45,689 nt of DNA from Mediterraneibacter catenae (lineage in GTDB: Bacteria; Bacillota; Clostridia; Lachnospirales; Lachnospiraceae): positions 1 through 45,689 of the forward strand of contig NZ_VMSO01000020.1 in assembly GCF_008691045.1 (NCBI RefSeq), given 5' to 3'. How positions within the stretch are numbered: the first letter of the stretch is position 1; every line of letters begins with the position of its first letter. Position numbers and translations under genes: made by a program. This document shows, in pieces, positions 42,243-45,689 of the stretch. The notes under the pieces were generated by a model, which was not told the DNA's origin, did no database searches, and saw only the letters and a list, made by a program, of their open reading frames with translations.

Positions 42243-43694
42243 TTGCCAGAAAGCATCCAACCGGTCGAGTTTACGCCTGAACAGCAATTTGCACAGGATC
42301 TTGCACAATTCTGCAGGGCTTATGACCCGTATTCCTTTCCTGCGCCGGAAGGAAAGAACGATCCTCTGCCGGAAGATATTTTAAAGGACTTATCCTCCGG
42401 CACTAACCTGGGAATCCGTCAATGGCTCCAGCAAGTCATTGACGCCGATGATGAAGACAGTATAAAGGCACAGCCGCTCATGGAACGATTAGAGAAGCAT
42501 TTTCCCTTGGAAAATGTACCCGAAACCATACCTGCTGAGCCTTCCATCTCCTTTTACGCTGCAGAGTGTATGGAATTTTCCAACGTAGGAGAATACCAGA
42601 ATAATCTACCGCTTGAGGAAGCACTTGCAGTCTATGATTCCATACCTCCGGAACGTTTGAACGGCATTCCCTGTGTCGGCTTTCATCTGAAAGACGGAAG
42701 TATTTATGAAGGAGATTATCCGCTGATGTACGGCGGGAAGATCGACCGGGATGGGATCAACCTTGTGGAACACTATAAGGAAAGTCCTCTTGTCCAGAAA
42801 GCCATATCCGATCTGCAGGCGATTTTAGACCACCGTACCGCCATGCAGCAGCGTTCTGCAGAAAGAGACGCTGACCCTGATGAAGTATGTTATAAAGTCA
42901 GTTCCATGTATCTCCACATCCAGGAGGCATCAGACGGATGCTGGGACTACACACTGTACGACAATCAGTTAAGGGAAATTGACGGCGGGCAGCTCGGAGA
43001 TCCCGATACACCGCTTTCAGAAGTCCGGGACGACCTTATCTCTGATATTCTCCATGGCGATAAGAAGCCTGTCACGGAAATTCCTATGGAACAGTTCGAA
43101 CAGATGATGGATGAAAAAGAACACAACTTGAAATGCCCTATCTTCCCCAAATCTCTGCCTGAAGTTTACGGCACTCCGGAGATGGATACCTGGAGTATCT
43201 GTCATCAGGCAAACTACGCCTGCAAAATACAATTTGATAAAGAGTACGGTCCTGCCTACCATGACCGCCGGGTTCCGGAATTCCTGCGGGAAATGACGGA
43301 ACGTTACGGGATTGACCGCTGCAAGCTGGTGCTTGCCAGCACGATCCAGCTTGCCGATCATGACGGCCGTTACTATCCCGACATCAAAGAAGCGGCAGCC
43401 AAGGTTCATATTCCCGGCGCTACTAATGATCATCACGATGTAAGGAGAACCTATCAGGTCACCTGCCATCCTGTTATGGTCAATGTAGCCTTCCGTGATC
43501 TGCTGGCTATGGAGAAGGAACAGACACACGCAAAAGATGCAGAACACAACGAAGAAAGAACTGTAAGAACAGGCAGAGAAGAGACCGGACAGAGACCATC
43601 TGTTCTTCAGAAACTAAAAGCAAAACAGAATGCGATTGCCGCTTCTGACAAGAAACCTCCCGCCATCACCCATGATAAAAAACAGTTGGAATAA
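42243..43694 (+). CDS. Large ICE protein, C-terminal part (LPD/DUF3849-like)
   Basis: The 483-aa frame has no ribosome site at its TTG start. The same frame is open back to about 42084 and carries plausible protein (FDVYYDSGGADYLKP, YELIDFSSWDNPYF), so it is probably the continuation of the preceding frame after a one-base shift. Recognisable parts are a VCYKVSSMYLHIQEASDGCWDYTLYD segment like LPD-type ICE domains, and SICHQANYACKIQF to RCKLVLASTIQLADHDGRYYPD, which resembles DUF3849. The C-terminal tail (EERTVRTGREETGQRPSVLQKL) is basic. With the first part it would make a protein of about 1,350 aa. Confidence 0.7.
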   Translation: MPESIQPVEFTPEQQFAQDLAQFCRAYDPYSFPAPEGKNDPLPEDILKDLSSGTNLGIRQWLQQVIDADDEDSIKAQPLMERLEKHFPLENVPETIPAEPSISFYAAECMEFSNVGEYQNNLPLEEALAVYDSIPPERLNGIPCVGFHLKDGSIYEGDYPLMYGGKIDRDGINLVEHYKESPLVQKAISDLQAILDHRTAMQQRSAERDADPDEVCYKVSSMYLHIQEASDGCWDYTLYDNQLREIDGGQLGDPDTPLSEVRDDLISDILHGDKKPVTEIPMEQFEQMMDEKEHNLKCPIFPKSLPEVYGTPEMDTWSICHQANYACKIQFDKEYGPAYHDRRVPEFLREMTERYGIDRCKLVLASTIQLADHDGRYYPDIKEAAAKVHIPGATNDHHDVRRTYQVTCHPVMVNVAFRDLLAMEKEQTHAKDAEHNEERTVRTGREETGQRPSVLQKLKAKQNAIAASDKKPPAITHDKKQLE

Positions 43695-43726
43695 ATAAAT
43701 TATCTCAAGAAAGGAAGGAAACTGCC

Positions 43727-43984
43727 ATGAGCAAAACAATGAATTATACTGTTGAAGAAATCAATCTGATGTGTATTTACCATACCAGTGACCGCTATAT
43801 TCTGATCAAGGAGATGGAAACTGCGCTCCCCTTTGTCAGAGATGGAAAGATGCGTTCTCTGATGACAAATACGCTGAACAAACTGTATGGCACCAGTGAC
43901 GCTGATTTTGATGCTCTTCCGCTCTCCCCTACCTGGGAAGGTTATGACGATGATGAAGAGATCCCACTCCCGGAGACATCATAA
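43727..43984 (+). CDS. Transposon-transfer assisting family protein
   Basis: This is an 85-aa acidic protein of the TTRAP-like family found in Clostridial conjugative transposons. The start YTVEEINLMCIYHTSDRYILIKEM and the C-terminal acidic tail (YDDDEEIPLPE) match the family. The molecular role is not established. It lies 32 nt after the large ICE gene with AAGGAAGGAA as ribosome site, in the same operon. Its presence supports a conjugative origin for this region. Confidence 0.85.
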   Translation: MSKTMNYTVEEINLMCIYHTSDRYILIKEMETALPFVRDGKMRSLMTNTLNKLYGTSDADFDALPLSPTWEGYDDDEEIPLPETS

Positions 43985-44052
43985 AATCCACTTTTTAACA
44001 TGCGGCAGAAATAGACCTTGCCACAATCAATCAAAGGAAGGAGACTTTAGTT

Positions 44053-44874
44053 ATGATCAACTATGATATTTACCAGTTAAAAGAAGATCCCACACTTCAC
44101 TCGATCCGCTTTGCAAACACCAAGTTTATGAATACCCACAATATTCCCATTGATGCCGGAAATTATGATAAGGTTTACTCCGGCGCTGTTGACAATGAGA
44201 GTTCTGCAGGTAAGAAGCCTACTGATGAAGTATTAGAAAGCCTGTATGAAAAATTCAACATGCGCCACCCGGCAGATTTCCGTGGACATTCCCTCTCGGT
44301 AAGTGATGTTGTCGTACTGCATGACAATGGCGTAGTGACTGCCCATTTTTGCGATTCTTATGGATTTGCGCAGATCCCGGAATTTATCCAGCCTGATGCT
44401 TTCATCAATCTGGATTCTTCCGGTATAGCCGTTTCCGGCCATTATGGGACGTGGCACACTCTTGAAAGCCACAATATCCAGGGCAGGGAATTCTATCTGA
44501 TGGAAAGTGATGAATTTGGAAGAGACGCCGCCAACGTTATTGTAGACGGCACAGGAAAACTCGTTGCCGAAGATGTGCTGACCGGCTTCACACCGGAAAT
44601 CGTCCAGATGATCACCGAAGAACAACAGCTGGCTCCACACCTAACAAATCTTTTGCAGGATGAGGAAACGCACCGCCGTCAGACTTCCGAACTTACTGCC
44701 CAAAATCCAGCTGCAGAGCCGGGAAATCAGCTGGAAACACCGGCTGAAAAGAACTACCTCAAGGCTGCAGAAGAATATCAGGAAGAAAACTATAACTGCA
44801 TTGATGGTAATATGTTCACTCAGAATAAGCTGACTCCAGGAGACGACACTCTTGTTGTTGATTTCTTAAAATAG
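44053..44874 (+). CDS. YodL-domain protein of the conjugative element
   Basis: This 273-aa protein has an N-terminal YodL domain. INYDIYQLKEDPTLHSIRF, then DAGNYDKVYSGAV, then FNMRHPADFRGHSLSVSDVVVLHDNG and the VTAHFCDSYGFAQIPEF segment are diagnostic. A second domain of the LPD type follows (GREFYLMESDEFGRDAANVIVDGTGKLVAEDV, about 140-185), with a low-complexity acidic C-terminal tail. Such proteins are common cargo of Clostridial ICEs and have no proven function. GGAAGGAG lies 11 nt before the ATG. It is the last ICE gene before the insertion sequence. Confidence 0.88.
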   Translation: MINYDIYQLKEDPTLHSIRFANTKFMNTHNIPIDAGNYDKVYSGAVDNESSAGKKPTDEVLESLYEKFNMRHPADFRGHSLSVSDVVVLHDNGVVTAHFCDSYGFAQIPEFIQPDAFINLDSSGIAVSGHYGTWHTLESHNIQGREFYLMESDEFGRDAANVIVDGTGKLVAEDVLTGFTPEIVQMITEEQQLAPHLTNLLQDEETHRRQTSELTAQNPAAEPGNQLETPAEKNYLKAAEEYQEENYNCIDGNMFTQNKLTPGDDTLVVDFLK

Positions 44875-44943
44875 CATATTTATGATCTACTTGCCTGTCA
44901 GCGGATTGCTCTGTATACTGTCATAAGACTACAGAAAGAAAAA

Positions 44944-44984
44944 GTCTCAGAGCACCCTCCCTGGAAAGTCGTGTACTCTGAGAC
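44944..44984 (-). terminator. Hairpin at the ICE / insertion sequence boundary
   Basis: GTCTCAGAG (44944-44952) and CTCTGAGAC (44976-44984) form a 9-bp stem. On the minus strand it is followed by TTTTTCTTTC, so it would stop transcripts running leftward out of the insertion sequence. GTCTCAGA recurs at 45599-45606. No clear terminal inverted repeat of the element was found. Confidence 0.55.
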
Positions 44985-45045
44985 CCAGTTATAAAAACCA
45001 TGGTTATTATATCAGAATACACACTGACCTACAAGGCGGACTCCA

Positions 45046-45546
45046 GTGTTTTTTGTTATGAGCAGTGATGACACCCTTGTCTGCCCCGTCTGCGGCGGTA
45101 CTTTGAAGTATCGCGATACCAGACCACGTATCCGGAAGAAGGAAGGTGGCGTGAAAGAGTATCTTATGATCCGCAGGCTCCGCTGCACGGAATGCCACCG
45201 ACATCACAACGAGCTTCCTGATTGTCTTGTACCTCACAAGCATTATGAAGCCGAGGTAATCTCCGGCGTGATCGACGGGATCGTAACATCTGAGGATGCT
45301 GATTCGGAAGACGCGCCTTCCTTGCTGGCCATGTTACGATGGCTTCAGTGGTTCCAGATGAACCTCGCAAATATTGAAGGATCCCTGCGCAATGCCGGAT
45401 ACCGGATACTTGGATTGGGAGAAGAACTTCTTTTCTCTCATGCATCACTGCTCGATACCATACGCCAAACACATCAGGACTGGCTGGAGCGTATCCTCCG
45501 TATCATCTACAACAGCGGCGGTTTTTTACCTGCTGTACCATGGTGA
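45046..45546 (+). CDS. DUF6431-type zinc protein of an insertion sequence
   Basis: This 166-aa protein has a zinc-ribbon N-terminus: CPVCGG near residue 13 and CTEC near residue 47, separated by a basic stretch (RDTRPRIRKKEGG). A helical C-terminal part follows (LAMLRWLQWFQMNLANIEGSL). It resembles the DUF6431 family, which accompanies DDE transposases in Clostridial insertion sequences. The start is either GTG at 45046, with AAGGCGG about 7 nt upstream, or ATG at 45058; I give the first. A transposase gene begins 74 nt after the stop. Its role in transposition is unknown. Confidence 0.75.
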   Translation: MFFVMSSDDTLVCPVCGGTLKYRDTRPRIRKKEGGVKEYLMIRRLRCTECHRHHNELPDCLVPHKHYEAEVISGVIDGIVTSEDADSEDAPSLLAMLRWLQWFQMNLANIEGSLRNAGYRILGLGEELLFSHASLLDTIRQTHQDWLERILRIIYNSGGFLPAVPW

Positions 45547-45620
45547 TGCTATTGCACCTGTTTTGATTCGTCTGTCACCGGGCCAGTAGGTATAGTGGTC
45601 TCAGAAGGAGGTCACTATAT

Positions 45621-45689
45621 ATGAATACCAATACAAACAGAATCAAACAATGGCAGGAACAGGAAGCCCTTTCCCGGTTCCAGCTGATT
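45621..45689 (+). CDS. Transposase, partial at window edge
   Basis: The ATG at 45621 has an excellent ribosome site (AGAAGGAGGTC, 8 nt upstream). The visible 23 residues, MNTNTNRIKQWQEQEALSRF and three more, are the N-terminus of a DDE-type transposase that regularly follows DUF6431 genes. The gene continues past the end of the window, so the family cannot be proved from this piece alone. Confidence 0.6.
   Translation, partial: MNTNTNRIKQWQEQEALSRFQLI

Noticed and set aside
44875..45045. Terminal inverted repeats of the insertion sequence
   Set aside because: The hairpin and the recurring GTCTCAGA were considered, but the right end lies outside the window, so no pair of ends can be shown.

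Overview
The window looks like chromosomal DNA of a gut Lachnospiraceae-type Firmicute (Clostridia). The reasons are the moderate GC content, strong AGGAGG-type ribosome binding sites, a type III glutamine synthetase, YesM/YesN two-component genes, ABC sugar importers that lack their own ATPase, and a decayed conjugative element with TnpV, a transposon-transfer assisting protein and a YodL-domain protein. I cannot name the species from sequence alone.

Region 1 (1-6.9 kb) is mostly housekeeping: a yesL-xpt operon diverging from a glycerate kinase gene, a tRNA-Gly(TCC), a prolyl-tRNA editing-like protein and an ABC-class ATPase. Region 2 (5.4-20 kb) is a host-glycan locus. It holds a cysteine-type sulfatase, an LplABC-like importer, a YesN/YesM two-component system, an alpha-L-fucosidase, the anaerobic sulfatase maturase the sulfatase needs, and a mannonate oxidoreductase. 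The locus carries a deletion scar at about 17.63 kb, where mannonate dehydratase (uxuA) and a divergent AraC regulator have both lost their 5' halves. Region 3 (17.9-27.1 kb) is a beta-galactoside unit: GH42 and GH2 beta-galactosidases, a divergent AraC regulator, and a second three-gene sugar importer. Region 4 (27.3-33.3 kb) holds a small membrane protein, another AraC regulator, glutamine synthetase III with an unusual promoter-terminator leader, class II aldolase, an isochorismatase-like hydrolase and the tail of a Wzz-like gene.

Region 5 (33.4-37.3 kb) is the most striking part: a compact, co-oriented peptide-modification operon. It encodes a PqqD-like peptide-recognition protein, a 132-residue Gly/Trp/Tyr-rich precursor-like protein with an NEYVAAC leader motif and a duplicated QE-GGWG-RGD unit, a radical SAM/SPASM enzyme, an HPr-kinase-like protein, and a translationally coupled protein with three Cys-rich modules and an AP2 domain. 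This is probably a RiPP (ribosomally made, post-translationally modified peptide) pathway. No exporter or protease gene is nearby. Region 6 (37.4-45.7 kb) is a degenerating integrative element: a serine resolvase, a gene broken by an in-frame stop, a large ICE protein split by a frameshift, and accessory ICE genes. A complete tnpV gene lies in another reading frame inside the large ICE gene. The window ends inside an insertion sequence (DUF6431-type protein plus transposase).

Logic of the locus: extracellular sulfated or fucosylated glycans are sensed by YesM/YesN, imported by two ABC importers that share an unlinked ATPase, and trimmed by sulfatase, fucosidase and beta-galactosidases. Intrinsic terminators sit directly in front of both the sulfatase and fucosidase genes, so their expression probably depends on read-through. 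The mobile half looks separately acquired.
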